Assembly: GCA_964551735.1 (NCBI GenBank)
Contig: CAZKEF010000014.1
Location: 62,001 to 126,000, forward strand
Length of the DNA stretch: 64,000 nt
Origin: DAOUAT01 sp964551735
GTDB lineage: Bacteria; Chloroflexota; Anaerolineae; CG2-30-64-16
Direction: 5' to 3'
Part shown: positions 33,386 through 41,701 of the stretch, piece by piece
How the letters are laid out: each line of letters starts with the position of its first letter
Position numbering within the stretch: position 1 is the stretch's first letter
Program-made: the position numbers and the translations under genes
Notes under the pieces: generated by a model
Told to the model about the DNA's origin: nothing
The model's database searches: none
The model's input: only the letters and a program-made list of their open reading frames with translations

Positions 33386-34572
33386 TTCACCCACAACTCC
33401 CGCTGCGGCTCGCCCAGGTAGGCCGCGCCGTCCTCCGTCACCAGCACATCCTCCTCCAGGCCGATGTAGCCGTATCCCGGCACGGCCAGCCCAGGCTCCA
33501 CGGTGTAGACGTGCCCCGCCTCCAGCAGGCGTTTGGGGGTGTCGCCGTAGCGCTCCCAGAGGGGGCCCAGCAGCGGGCCGCCGTCGTGGGCGTTGCGGCC
33601 CAAGCCGTGGCCGGTGGCGTATTTGTACTCTGGGTAGCCCGCGCCTGTGACCACGCCCCGCGCGGCCGCGTCCACTTCCAGGCCGGTCACGCCCGGCCGC
33701 ATGGTCGCCACGGCCGCTTCGACCGCAGCTCGCACTGTGGCGAACCCGCGGCGCACCGGCTCCGGCGGCGCAGCCTCGCCCGACCGCAGCAGGTATACCA
33801 CCCGCTGGATGTCGGAGCAATACGCATCTTGCCGTACACCGAAATCCATGTGGACGATATGGCCCGGCGCCAGCACGATATCGCCCGGTGCACCGTGCCC
33901 CACTGCCGAATCCGGCCCCGAGTTCACCGCGGGGCAGCCGTCATCGTCCCACGCCGCGGCCACGCCCAACTCGGCCATCTGCCGGTGCATGAAGTCGCCC
34001 ACCTGCCGCTCGGTGACGCCGGGACGGATGAAGTTGAAGGCCGCCTCATAGATGCGCACCGTCGTCGCCACCGCGGCGCGGATCGCAGCTACCTCGGCCG
34101 GTGTCTTGCGCGACCGCAGCGCGGCGATGATCCCCTCGGCCGAGATCAGCCGGTCGGCGTAGGGTGTGCCGGCCAGGTAACCCTGCAAGAGCTGATGCAT
34201 CCCGTGAGTAAGACCATCCGCGTAAACGTCGTCTGTAGAAGTGTTAATCGCTATTTGCGCCGGGTCAAGTTGGGTCAGAACCTCCAGCAATGCTGGACGG
34301 ATCGCCTCATCATAGGGGATGACCATGTCATAGAGCCCTTTGCCCCGCACCGCGTCCGCTTCATAGCGACCGACGATGGCGATGCGCTGGCCGCGGGCCG
34401 TGAACATCAGGGCGCTCTGCCAGGTCAAGGTCTCCGGGCCGAAGATCAACGGCAGCACGGGGTCGGCCTGGGCAGAGGTTTCGCGCACAAACGTCAGCCA
34501 GGCGTCAACACCGGCTTTGTGCAGGATGCCGTTGGCTTGTTGCGCCTTTTCGTGGGTGATGGAAGATGTCAC
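33382..34572 (-). CDS. M24-family metallopeptidase (Xaa-Pro aminopeptidase-like)
   Basis: 396 residues. The N-terminal creatinase-like domain is followed by a pita-bread catalytic domain with all metal ligands: Asp in HMDFGVRQDAYCSDIQR (two Asp), His in ATGHGLGRNAHDGG, Glu in TVEPGLAV and Glu in GLEEDVLVT. It would remove N-terminal residues before proline or act as a related dipeptidase. Start is GTG at 34572, 7 bases after AGGAGG. The stop codon comes from a family A repeat (LWVK then TAG), so the native C-terminus may have differed by a few residues. Confidence 0.9.
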   Translation of the reverse strand: MTSSITHEKAQQANGILHKAGVDAWLTFVRETSAQADPVLPLIFGPETLTWQSALMFTARGQRIAIVGRYEADAVRGKGLYDMVIPYDEAIRPALLEVLTQLDPAQIAINTSTDDVYADGLTHGMHQLLQGYLAGTPYADRLISAEGIIAALRSRKTPAEVAAIRAAVATTVRIYEAAFNFIRPGVTERQVGDFMHRQMAELGVAAAWDDDGCPAVNSGPDSAVGHGAPGDIVLAPGHIVHMDFGVRQDAYCSDIQRVVYLLRSGEAAPPEPVRRGFATVRAAVEAAVATMRPGVTGLEVDAAARGVVTGAGYPEYKYATGHGLGRNAHDGGPLLGPLWERYGDTPKRLLEAGHVYTVEPGLAVPGYGYIGLEEDVLVTEDGAAYLGEPQRELWVK

Positions 34573-34699
34573 GGGTTGCCTCCTGGGAGCAAATGTTGTA
34601 CGATAGGCGTCGTAAATTGCTATGCCAGTATATCACAGGTGCTTGATCCATTCTGGATTCAATGCCCGCCTGCAATCCCGTCCAAAGACGAAACTGGGT

Positions 34700-34729
34700 A
34701 TCCGCATTCATCCGCGCTCGTCCGCGTCC
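34700..34729. repeat. Direct repeat D, copy 2
   Basis: ATCCGCATTCATCCGCGCTC followed by GTCCGCGTCC; see copy 1 at 33127-33156. Confidence 0.75.
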
Positions 34730-34751
34730 AATGCCTGGCGCAGCGCGTGTG

Positions 34752-34767
34752 ACCGGCTGAAGCCTCG
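34752..34767. repeat. Half of a family B palindromic element
   Basis: ACCGGCTGAAGCCTCG, the right arm only. No matching left arm lies within 200 bases, so this is a decayed copy. Confidence 0.6.
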
Positions 34768-34813
34768 TTTTCACATCAACGAGAATGATACCGGTAGCCG
34801 ATGAGTATCGCTT

Positions 34814-36400
34814 ATGACAACACAAACCCATTCTGGTTGCCGGGGCCTGCCGGCCGCCTTTTGGCTGCTCCTGGCCTTCTGGATCCTCGTGCTGGCCGTG
34901 GCCGGCGCGGCGACCTATGGCCTGCTGGCGCTGTACAACAGTGACCGGATCGCGGGCGGCGTCACTGCGCTGGGCCGCGACTTGGGCGGGCGCACCCCTG
35001 CGCAGGCAGCGGCGATCCTGAACGAAACATGGCAGACCCGCCGGATCGGCCTGGATGCGGACGAGCAGGCATGGACCCTGGCCCCTACGCAACTTGGCAT
35101 GATGCTCGATGCCGAGGCCATGGCCCAGGCCGCGTACGCACAAGGCCGCTCGCTGGCCACGGGGCAGGAGGTGCTGCTGACCGGCCGGCGGCTGCTGGCG
35201 ACCACGAACCTACTGCCGCTGGCCGTGCCGTCCACTGAGGTGCCGGTCGCCTGGCGCTTTGACCGGGACGCGGCCGCGGCCACCCTGCGCACCCTGGCCG
35301 GCCAGGTTGAAGTCCCCGTGCAGGACGCGGGCGTGCGGGTGACCGCAGGACGCGTGGAAACCACGCCCTCCGCCACCGGCCGCGCGCTGAACATCGCGGC
35401 CATGCTGGCAACACTGGAGACCTACCCGTGGGAGCGATTAGCCGGAGACCAGGGGGATGCCCAGGCGCGCTTCGAGCTGCCCATCGTCGACCAACCGCCC
35501 GCGATCAGCGACGTCAGCGCGCTGGTGGCCGAAGTACAGCCCCTGCTGGCCAAACCCATCACCTTGCGCATGTACGATGCGATCCGAGACGAGCACACGA
35601 CCCTGACTGCATCGCCGGAAGCGTTGGGCGAATGGCTGTCGTTCGCCATCTCCGGCACCGTGGCGTCTGGGCAGACGCTGACGTGGACCGTGAACGAGGA
35701 GGCGGTGGCCGCGTTCGTGCGCGGCCAGAACGAAGCGTTGCCCGACGATAATTATGTCAATGCTCGCATCGCCGTCCCCGCCCTGGTTGAGGCGTTCAAG
35801 AACCGCCAGGCCGAAGTGCGCCTGCTGATGAGCCACGGCGAGCGGGAGCACATCGTCAAGGCTGGGGAGACACTGTCCAGCATCGCGTTCGACTACGGCA
35901 TGCCCTACCCCTGGATCCAGGCAGTGAATCAGGGTGTGGGCGATGCGCTGTTCGTGGGCGACCGGCTGCGCATCCCCTCACCGGACGTGCTGCTGCCGTT
36001 GCCGGTGGTGGAAGGGAAGCGGATCGTCGTCAGCCTGAAGGGGCAACGGGTGCTGGTGTACGAAAACGGCCAGCTCAAGTGGGACTGGCCCGCCAGCACC
36101 GGCATGGCCGAGAGCCCCACATCGCCCGGCGTGTTCCAGGTGCAATCCCACGAGGAGCTGGCGTACGCTGCCAACTGGGACTTGTACATGCCGTGGTTCA
36201 TGGGCATCTACCGGCCGGTGCCGGGGCAGGAATTCATGAACGGCTTCCATGGCTTTCCCAGCCGTGACCGCCGGCAGTTCCTTTGGGAGCGCAACCTGGG
36301 CGGCCCCATCACCTATGGCTGCATCCTGATCAGCACCACCAACGCCAAGCTGCTGTACGACTGGGCCGAGGCAGGCGTGGTAGTGGAGATTCGGGAGTGA
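34814..36400 (+). CDS. L,D-transpeptidase with peptidoglycan-binding and LysM domains
   Basis: 528 residues, exported or membrane-anchored through the helix at about 15-40 (FWLLLAFWILVLAVAGAATY). Residues 60-330 hold YoaR-like peptidoglycan-binding repeats. A LysM motif follows at about 345-390 (HIVKAGETLSSIAFDYGM...VGDRLRIPS). The YkuD catalytic domain at the end has FHGFPS and the nucleophile Cys near 502 in GGPITYGCILIS. It would form 3-3 or 1-3 peptidoglycan cross-links, or attach proteins to the wall. TYGC replaces the more usual SHGC, so the His beside the Cys is absent. Confidence 0.88.
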   Translation: MTTQTHSGCRGLPAAFWLLLAFWILVLAVAGAATYGLLALYNSDRIAGGVTALGRDLGGRTPAQAAAILNETWQTRRIGLDADEQAWTLAPTQLGMMLDAEAMAQAAYAQGRSLATGQEVLLTGRRLLATTNLLPLAVPSTEVPVAWRFDRDAAAATLRTLAGQVEVPVQDAGVRVTAGRVETTPSATGRALNIAAMLATLETYPWERLAGDQGDAQARFELPIVDQPPAISDVSALVAEVQPLLAKPITLRMYDAIRDEHTTLTASPEALGEWLSFAISGTVASGQTLTWTVNEEAVAAFVRGQNEALPDDNYVNARIAVPALVEAFKNRQAEVRLLMSHGEREHIVKAGETLSSIAFDYGMPYPWIQAVNQGVGDALFVGDRLRIPSPDVLLPLPVVEGKRIVVSLKGQRVLVYENGQLKWDWPASTGMAESPTSPGVFQVQSHEELAYAANWDLYMPWFMGIYRPVPGQEFMNGFHGFPSRDRRQFLWERNLGGPITYGCILISTTNAKLLYDWAEAGVVVEIRE

Positions 36401-36424
36401 ATTTGGCAGGGGAGAGGGGGAGGA

Positions 36425-36457
36425 GGGGAGACAAGGGGATTGTCTCCTTGTCTCCCC
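36425..36457. terminator. Hairpin between convergent genes
   Basis: GGGGAGACAAGG (36425-36436) and CCTTGTCTCCCC (36446-36457), a perfect 12-base stem with a 9-base loop. It lies between the L,D-transpeptidase and degV stops. Confidence 0.65.
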
Positions 36458-36466
36458 ATCTCCTTG

Positions 36467-37318
36467 TCACCCAGTCACCACCGCGATCCCCAACAGCCCC
36501 GCGCCCGTGTGCACCGACAAACCTGCGCTCATCTCGGCGATGATGATCTCAGCGGGACACGGAAGCACAGCCCGCACCTGGGCGGCGAAGGCCTGTGCTT
36601 CCTCCGGCACGTTGACGTGCAGCACGGCCATCCGGCTGATGGGCCGGTCGGCGACCGCCTCGCCGGTCAGCTCGATGACCCGTGCCAACGCCTTGCCGCG
36701 TGTTCGGACCTTTTCCAGCAGGTCGAGCTTGCCATCCCGCAACGTGAGCACCGGCTTGATGCTCAGCAGGTTGCCGAAACCCGCGGCCAGGTGCCCCACC
36801 CGGCCGCTCATGGCGAGGTACTTCAACGTGGCCAGCGCGCCGTAGATGTGCGCGCGGGCGCCCACATCCTGCGCCGCAGCCACAACTTCCGCGACCGACG
36901 CGCCCTGGCGCACTGCTTCCACCGCGGCCATGGCCATGAACCCCTGCGCCATGGATACGCTCTGGGTATCAACCACCTCGATCTGCCGGCCGGGCAGCAG
37001 CTCCTTGGCGGTCACTGCGGCCTGGTAGGTGGCGCTGATGGCCGAGCTGACACAGAGGCAGATGACCGCATCTGCGCCCTCAGCAAATTCGGCCTCATAT
37101 GCCTGCAAGAACTGGCCGGGGCTGGGCGCCGAGGTGGTCGGCAGCTTGCCCTCCCGGTCAATGCGCGCAAACAGCCGCGCGTCGTCGATGTCCACCCCGG
37201 TCGCCAGCACCTCCTCGCCGAAGTGAACGTTGATGGGTACCTGCCGAATACCGTAACGAGCTGCTGTTTCACCGGGCAAACTGGCATCAGTATCAGTGAT
37301 GATCGCAATAGGCGCCAT
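36467..37318 (-). CDS. DegV-family fatty-acid-binding protein
   Basis: 283 residues. It starts IAIITDTDASLPGE, with the FGEEVLATGVDID and PTTSAPSPGQFLQAYE segments and a C-terminal HTGAGLLGIAVVTG. The family binds fatty acids and in Firmicutes (FakB) presents them to a FakA kinase for phosphorylation. No FakA homologue is in the window. AGGAGG precedes the start at 37318. Confidence 0.92.
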   Translation of the reverse strand: MAPIAIITDTDASLPGETAARYGIRQVPINVHFGEEVLATGVDIDDARLFARIDREGKLPTTSAPSPGQFLQAYEAEFAEGADAVICLCVSSAISATYQAAVTAKELLPGRQIEVVDTQSVSMAQGFMAMAAVEAVRQGASVAEVVAAAQDVGARAHIYGALATLKYLAMSGRVGHLAAGFGNLLSIKPVLTLRDGKLDLLEKVRTRGKALARVIELTGEAVADRPISRMAVLHVNVPEEAQAFAAQVRAVLPCPAEIIIAEMSAGLSVHTGAGLLGIAVVTG

Positions 37319-37344
37319 GAGTCCTCCTGTAAATCAAGAATTTG

Positions 37345-37353
37345 TGGTATAAT
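37345..37353 (+). promoter_or_regulatory. Extended -10 promoter for the triple-repeat lipoprotein
   Basis: TGGTATAAT, a perfect extended -10 box. The gene starts at 37528, leaving a leader of about 170 bases. The leader has short complementary blocks (CGCAG and CTGCG) but I could not match it to a known riboswitch. Confidence 0.65.
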
Positions 37354-37527
37354 CGCCCTGTGGCAAATTCATGCGCAAATTATAGCACACACTGGCCCCC
37401 AAACGGAACCTTAGGGCTGGCCCAGCGTCCAAGGAGAGAGCAGACGTCGCAGTTGGGCACAAAGCACCCGAGGAGCTGCGTGAACCAAGGTAAGTTCCGG
37501 CGTCTGACATAGCGAAAGGAGATAGCC

Positions 37528-38490
37528 ATGACAACCCACAAACGAGTCTCTCGGGCAATCCTGCCCGGCGTGCTATTGATCCTGGCCCTGGCCTTTGCGG
37601 GCTGCGTCCCCGTGCCGGAACAACCTGGCGCGTCGGCGCCCGCAGCCACCGAAACGCCGCTGCCCGCCACCGAGACCCCGGCGCCGCCCCTGGAGCTTCC
37701 CACACCAACGACCTGGCTGCCTGCGCAGAGCGCTATCGAGGCCCTGGCCAGGCAACTCAGCATCGAGCCGTCCCAGGTGCAGTTGGTGTCATCCGAGCCT
37801 GCCGAATGGCCCGATGGCTGCCTGGGCGTAAGCCAGCCCGGGATTATGTGCACCCAGGCCATTGTGCCCGGTTATCGCTTCATCATGCAGGCAAGTGGAC
37901 AGCAATACGAGGTGCGCACTGATCAAACCGGCGCCGCGGCCGTGGTCGTCCCAGCGAAGCAAGCGAAGCCCGGAGACCCACCGGCGGTGATGGCTGCCCG
38001 TACGGCAATGGCTGTGCAGCTCGGCCTGGAACTGGACATGGTGAAGGTGTGGACGGTGGAGCCAATGACCTGGCCGGACGCGTGTCTAGGCGTGCCCCAA
38101 CCGGATGAGATGTGCGCACAGGTGCTGACGCCGGGCTATCGTATCGTGATCGAGGTGAACGGCGTGCGGTACGTGCTCCACACCGACGAGACGGGCGCGC
38201 AGGTGCGCGCGGCGCCGGTAGCCACCGAGGAACCGGCTGTCATCACCATCCTGCGCGACCTCATTGCAGGCCAACTCGGCATCAGCGCCGATGGGGTGCA
38301 AGTGATCTCGATTGAAGCTGTGGAATGGCCGGACGCCTGCCTGGGCGTACAAAGGGCTGACATCGTTTGTGCGCAAGTGGTGACGGCGGGGTACAAGATC
38401 GTACTGATAGCTGAAGGCCAACGCTTCACGTATCACACCGATGCGCCAGGGAACAGCATCCTGTTGGTGGAGGAGATCGTGATCGAGTAG
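37528..38490 (+). CDS. Lipoprotein with three WPDxCLG repeats, unknown function
   Basis: 320 residues. The signal peptide ends LAFAGC (lipobox), then a Thr/Pro/Ala-rich stretch (about 30-65). Three repeats of about 80 residues follow. Each has a QLxI...V helix, E-(W)-P-D-(A/G)-C-L-G-V, a second Cys (MCTQ, MCAQ, VCAQ), GY-I and ends YxxxTDxxG. The two Cys per repeat are conserved in all three and probably form a disulfide outside the cell. GAAAGGAG precedes the start. Not a named family that I can recall; substrate or partner unknown. Confidence 0.82.
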   Translation: MTTHKRVSRAILPGVLLILALAFAGCVPVPEQPGASAPAATETPLPATETPAPPLELPTPTTWLPAQSAIEALARQLSIEPSQVQLVSSEPAEWPDGCLGVSQPGIMCTQAIVPGYRFIMQASGQQYEVRTDQTGAAAVVVPAKQAKPGDPPAVMAARTAMAVQLGLELDMVKVWTVEPMTWPDACLGVPQPDEMCAQVLTPGYRIVIEVNGVRYVLHTDETGAQVRAAPVATEEPAVITILRDLIAGQLGISADGVQVISIEAVEWPDACLGVQRADIVCAQVVTAGYKIVLIAEGQRFTYHTDAPGNSILLVEEIVIE

Positions 38491-38518
38491 TGGATCCGGT
38501 GAGGTGCGCGGGCGGGCA

Positions 38519-38791
38519 TCATTCCTTCCTGCCGAGCAACTCCTCCGCCTTTGCCACGTAACGCCGCGCGGTCTCCACGTCGCCGGCCAGCAAATAGCTG
38601 GCAGCCAGCCGCGCGGCGCCGCGCACCTCAGCCGAATGCGTGCCAGCCGAAAAGCGCTCGATGGCGGCACGCAGCAACTGCTTCTCCGTCTGCGTGCGCA
38701 AGCTGGGATCTGCCCGGACAACGTCACCGTCGTCGGTGACATTATCGGGCAGGCCGCTGCGCTTGTGCCACATGGCCACATCTGACGTCAT
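38519..38791 (-). CDS. Small TPR-like helical protein of unknown function
   Basis: 90 residues. The C-terminal part (ARLAASYLLAGDVETARRYV, then AKAEELLG) reads like a single TPR-type helix pair; the N-terminal 30 residues are polar and unrecognised. Start 38791 overlaps the MFS stop (ATGA), so it is translationally coupled to the transporter. The longer frame to 39079 lies inside the MFS gene and is rejected. Confidence 0.6.
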   Translation of the reverse strand: MTSDVAMWHKRSGLPDNVTDDGDVVRADPSLRTQTEKQLLRAAIERFSAGTHSAEVRGAARLAASYLLAGDVETARRYVAKAEELLGRKE

Positions 38792-40032
38792 GGGCGCTGC
38801 CTTTCCCGCCCGAAGAACACCCAATACAAAAAGGTCGAAATCGTATAGAGCACGATGGTCAACATGAACGGCGGCCCGAAGCCATAGCGCACTTGCAGCA
38901 TGCCGCTGACCGTGGGCGAGAAGGCCCAGCCGAAATTCCACGACATGCTCACCAGGCTGGCTACCGTGGCGCGGGCCGATGGCTCCACCCTTTCCATGAC
39001 GAAGGTCTGGTAGACCGGCCCACTCATGTTCATCAGCGCCACGCGCACCAGGTAGGCCGCGGTGCTGAGCCAGAACCACGGTGCGAAGCCAAGCAGAATC
39101 AGGAACGGGATGGAGAGCGCCTGGGTGACGACCACCAGCCGGATCTTGCCCATGCGGTCGGCCAACGGCGGCGCCAGAAGCAGACCGATGCCCATCGAGA
39201 GTGAACCCCAGGCGAACAGCGTGCCGATCACCGGATCGGGCTGGCGGTAAACCTGGCGGAAGAAGACGTTCATGAACGGCATGATCAGCCCAGCGCCGAT
39301 GGAAGTGACCAGCATCGGAAGCACCAGCTTGCTGAGCAGTGCGGGATGTTCGGATGCATACGACAGCGGCGCAAACGCCGAGCGCTCATCCTGGGCCAAC
39401 CGCGGGGTGCGCAGCAAGGCCAACGGGATCAGAGCCACCGCGGCCACACTCGCAGTAACCAGCAACGAGCGCCCATAGGCTGCGCTGCTCACGGCGCTAA
39501 AGCCGCGCCCGGCCGCCACCCAGGTCGGCAGATAGCCGCCCAGCCAGTTGCCCACCGACGCAGAAGCCATCTGTAGGCCCGACCCGAAGCTGAACAAATA
39601 GGTGCGCTCATGCTCGGTGCTGTTTTCCATCAAGAAGGGGCTCATGGTGACCGCGGCCAGGCTCTGCGCCACCCCAAAGACCATGTTCATGGCATACAAC
39701 ATCCCGGCGCCGGGCTGCGCCACCATGACGACTACGGCCAGGGCTGTAGATCCGCCCGAGACCAGCAACGAGCGTTTACGGCCCAACAGGTCGGCCAGAT
39801 AGCCCATAGGTAGCGCAACCACCAGTGAGGTCAGGCTGTTAGCCGTCACCAGCCGCCCTAATAGCGCCTCATCATAGCCCTGGCTGAGCACGAAGAAATT
39901 GAAGAGCAAGCGGAACACGCCCATTGCCGCGCCGGTCAACACCACGTTAACCAGATAGAGCCGGGCATTGGGGCTGAACGCGCGCAGGCGCGTGCCGTAA
40001 GCACGCAAGGCTCGAGCCAGACGCAGCCCCAT
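38788..40032 (-). CDS. MFS transporter
   Basis: 414 residues with about 12 membrane helices. The MFS loop motif between helices 2 and 3 is GYLADLLGRKRSL. A second copy of the pattern occurs after the midpoint (LADRMGKIRLVVV). Substrate unknown. It starts 1 base into the stop of the upstream corrinoid-protein gene and overlaps the small helical gene downstream, so the three form one operon. Confidence 0.88.
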   Translation of the reverse strand: MGLRLARALRAYGTRLRAFSPNARLYLVNVVLTGAAMGVFRLLFNFFVLSQGYDEALLGRLVTANSLTSLVVALPMGYLADLLGRKRSLLVSGGSTALAVVVMVAQPGAGMLYAMNMVFGVAQSLAAVTMSPFLMENSTEHERTYLFSFGSGLQMASASVGNWLGGYLPTWVAAGRGFSAVSSAAYGRSLLVTASVAAVALIPLALLRTPRLAQDERSAFAPLSYASEHPALLSKLVLPMLVTSIGAGLIMPFMNVFFRQVYRQPDPVIGTLFAWGSLSMGIGLLLAPPLADRMGKIRLVVVTQALSIPFLILLGFAPWFWLSTAAYLVRVALMNMSGPVYQTFVMERVEPSARATVASLVSMSWNFGWAFSPTVSGMLQVRYGFGPPFMLTIVLYTISTFLYWVFFGRERQRP

Positions 40033-40736
40033 CAGGGTTGCTCCAAGGCCTTGACCGGGCCCGTGGGCCTACTGTCAGACCGCTCGGCCACCAACCGTTG
40101 ACATAGACGCACACCCTCCATCGCATCAATAGACCAGTGATCCGCACCCACAAAGCGACACACTTGTTCATCCACCTGGCCGCCCAACAGGATCGGGAGC
40201 TGCCGCCCATCCTCCGCCATCATAGCCCTGAGCGCGGTAACCGTATCGCGCATGGTGGGGTACGCCGCGGCGATCAGCCCCGACATGCCGATGATATCCG
40301 GCAAGAACGCTCGGGCCTCGGCTACGAAGCGGGCCGGCGCCACATCCACGCCCAGGTCCAGCACGGTAAAGCCGTAACACTGCAACAACATCAACAACAG
40401 GTTTTTGCCCAGGTCGTGGATGTCTCCTTGGACAGTGCCCAGCAGCACCCGGCCCGAAGTGTGACCCGAAAAGCGCGCCTCGACCGAAGGCATCACGATA
40501 TCCATTACCTCGCGCAAGATCTCTCCGGCCATGATCAGGCCGGAGAGGAAGTAGCGCCGCTGTGCGTACCGCTCACCCACGTCACGCATGCCGACCTGGC
40601 ACTCCTCAATGATCTGCAAAGGGTCATCCCCGCGGTCCATGCGCGCCTGCACCATCGCGAGCACTTCCTGTTCGCGCAGATCGGCCAACGCCGCAGCCAG
40701 CTCAGCTGCACTTGCCACATGTAGATTGTCCGCCAT
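40032..40736 (-). CDS. Corrinoid (B12-binding) protein of a methyltransferase system
   Basis: 234 residues. The N-terminal helical cap domain (to about 95) is followed by a Rossmann-like cobalamin domain with the cobalt-ligand motif GDIHDLGKN, GMSGLIAAAYPTM and ILLGGQVD. Such MtaC/MtbC-like proteins carry the methyl group between two methyltransferases. The start at 40736 (MADNLHVAS) has GGGAG 5 bases upstream. A methyltetrahydrofolate-type methyltransferase is at 41955, divergent, and is the likely partner. The gene is grouped with an MFS transporter, possibly importing the methylated substrate. Confidence 0.88.
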   Translation of the reverse strand: MADNLHVASAAELAAALADLREQEVLAMVQARMDRGDDPLQIIEECQVGMRDVGERYAQRRYFLSGLIMAGEILREVMDIVMPSVEARFSGHTSGRVLLGTVQGDIHDLGKNLLLMLLQCYGFTVLDLGVDVAPARFVAEARAFLPDIIGMSGLIAAAYPTMRDTVTALRAMMAEDGRQLPILLGGQVDEQVCRFVGADHWSIDAMEGVRLCQRLVAERSDSRPTGPVKALEQP

Positions 40737-40771
40737 CGTTACTCCCATGCACCCGCCTGGTTGGCCGACCG

Positions 40772-41542
40772 CTACACCCCGACACGGGCGTTGAAGCGGA
40801 GGCGATCACCGGGCACAATGAACCATCCCCAGCTCACCGGCCGGTCCTCGAAATCATAGAAGACGTGTTCGATGCAAAAGGCGGAGCGGCCTACCGGAAC
40901 GGCAAGCAGCTTCGACTCTTCCTCGGTAACCACCGTGGTCTCAATGGTAAGATCCCCCCGCTTGAGCACGGTTTCCCCGTGGCCGTGAAACAGGCCCTGC
41001 AAGGTGGTGATGCCCATCTCCGCCTCAACGATGGGCTGTGTCGGATCGAAGATCAGATACTCGCGATGATACGCGACCGGTTGGCCGTCCCGCGATAACA
41101 GACGACGGATGGAGATCACCTTATCGTCCATCGGCACACCCAGCCGCTGGCTGACACGCGCGGTTGCTGGCGTCGTGCGCACGGACAGGAAACGCACGAC
41201 CGTGTTTTCATCGTTGAAGAGATCCTCCAACGCTTGCAGCCCGAAAGTGGCCCTGCCCAGCACCAGCGGCCGGACGAAGGTGCCGCGGCCGCGCGTCGCG
41301 GTCACCAGGCCCTCGTCCAGCAAGATGTTGATCGCCCGGCGCACGGTCATGGGGCTGACCTCGTACCGCTCGCATAACTGCGCCTCGGACGGCACGCGGT
41401 CACCGGGCCGGAGCTCACCGGATGCGATCTGCTGGCGCAGAATGTGGGCAAGTTGGTAATACGGCGGCTCGAAAGAGTTGCGGTCAATGTTGGCCCCCCG
41501 CGCCGATCGGGTGCGGGCAGCAGGCATCTGGGTTGTCACCAT
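40772..41542 (-). CDS. GntR-family regulator with UTRA domain
   Basis: 256 residues from 41542 (MVTTQMPAART); an upstream ATG at 41596 is also in frame and cannot be excluded. The winged helix PYYQLAHILRQQIASGELRP...SEAQLCERYEVSPMTVRRAI is followed by a UTRA effector domain (VISIRRLLSRDGQPVAYHRE, LFHGHGETVLKRG). It lies between the corrinoid-protein operon and the divergent methyltransferase operon and probably controls both. Confidence 0.88.
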   Translation of the reverse strand: MVTTQMPAARTRSARGANIDRNSFEPPYYQLAHILRQQIASGELRPGDRVPSEAQLCERYEVSPMTVRRAINILLDEGLVTATRGRGTFVRPLVLGRATFGLQALEDLFNDENTVVRFLSVRTTPATARVSQRLGVPMDDKVISIRRLLSRDGQPVAYHREYLIFDPTQPIVEAEMGITTLQGLFHGHGETVLKRGDLTIETTVVTEEESKLLAVPVGRSAFCIEHVFYDFEDRPVSWGWFIVPGDRLRFNARVGV

Positions 41543-41632
41543 ACCGGATCTGTCTCCACGGGCGGCGCGCGCAGCGCGACCACCGGTCTGAACCATGGAT
41601 TTCAGGGTAACATCATACCACGATCTTTCGAT

Positions 41633-41661
41633 TTGACAAGTTCCCTAGGGTATTATATAAT
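41633..41661 (+). promoter_or_regulatory. Perfect consensus sigma-70 promoter
   Basis: TTGACA (41633-41638), 17-base spacer, TATAAT (41656-41661). It drives the DUF1638-remnant/methyltransferase operon; the GntR start is about 90 bases away on the other strand. The spacer contains CCCTAGGG, a palindrome that could be part of an operator. Confidence 0.85.
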
Positions 41662-41701
41662 TAACTCAATTCTCAGCCCTGCTGCGACCCACGGAGGTCT
41701 G

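Noticed and set aside
37354..37527. c-di-GMP or other known riboswitch in the lipoprotein leader
   Set aside because: Compared by eye with GEMM, TPP, cobalamin and ydaO cores; none of the invariant segments is present.
38519..39079. 186-residue version of the small helical protein
   Set aside because: Its first half is the MFS gene in another frame; ATG 38791 overlaps the MFS stop as in a coupled operon.
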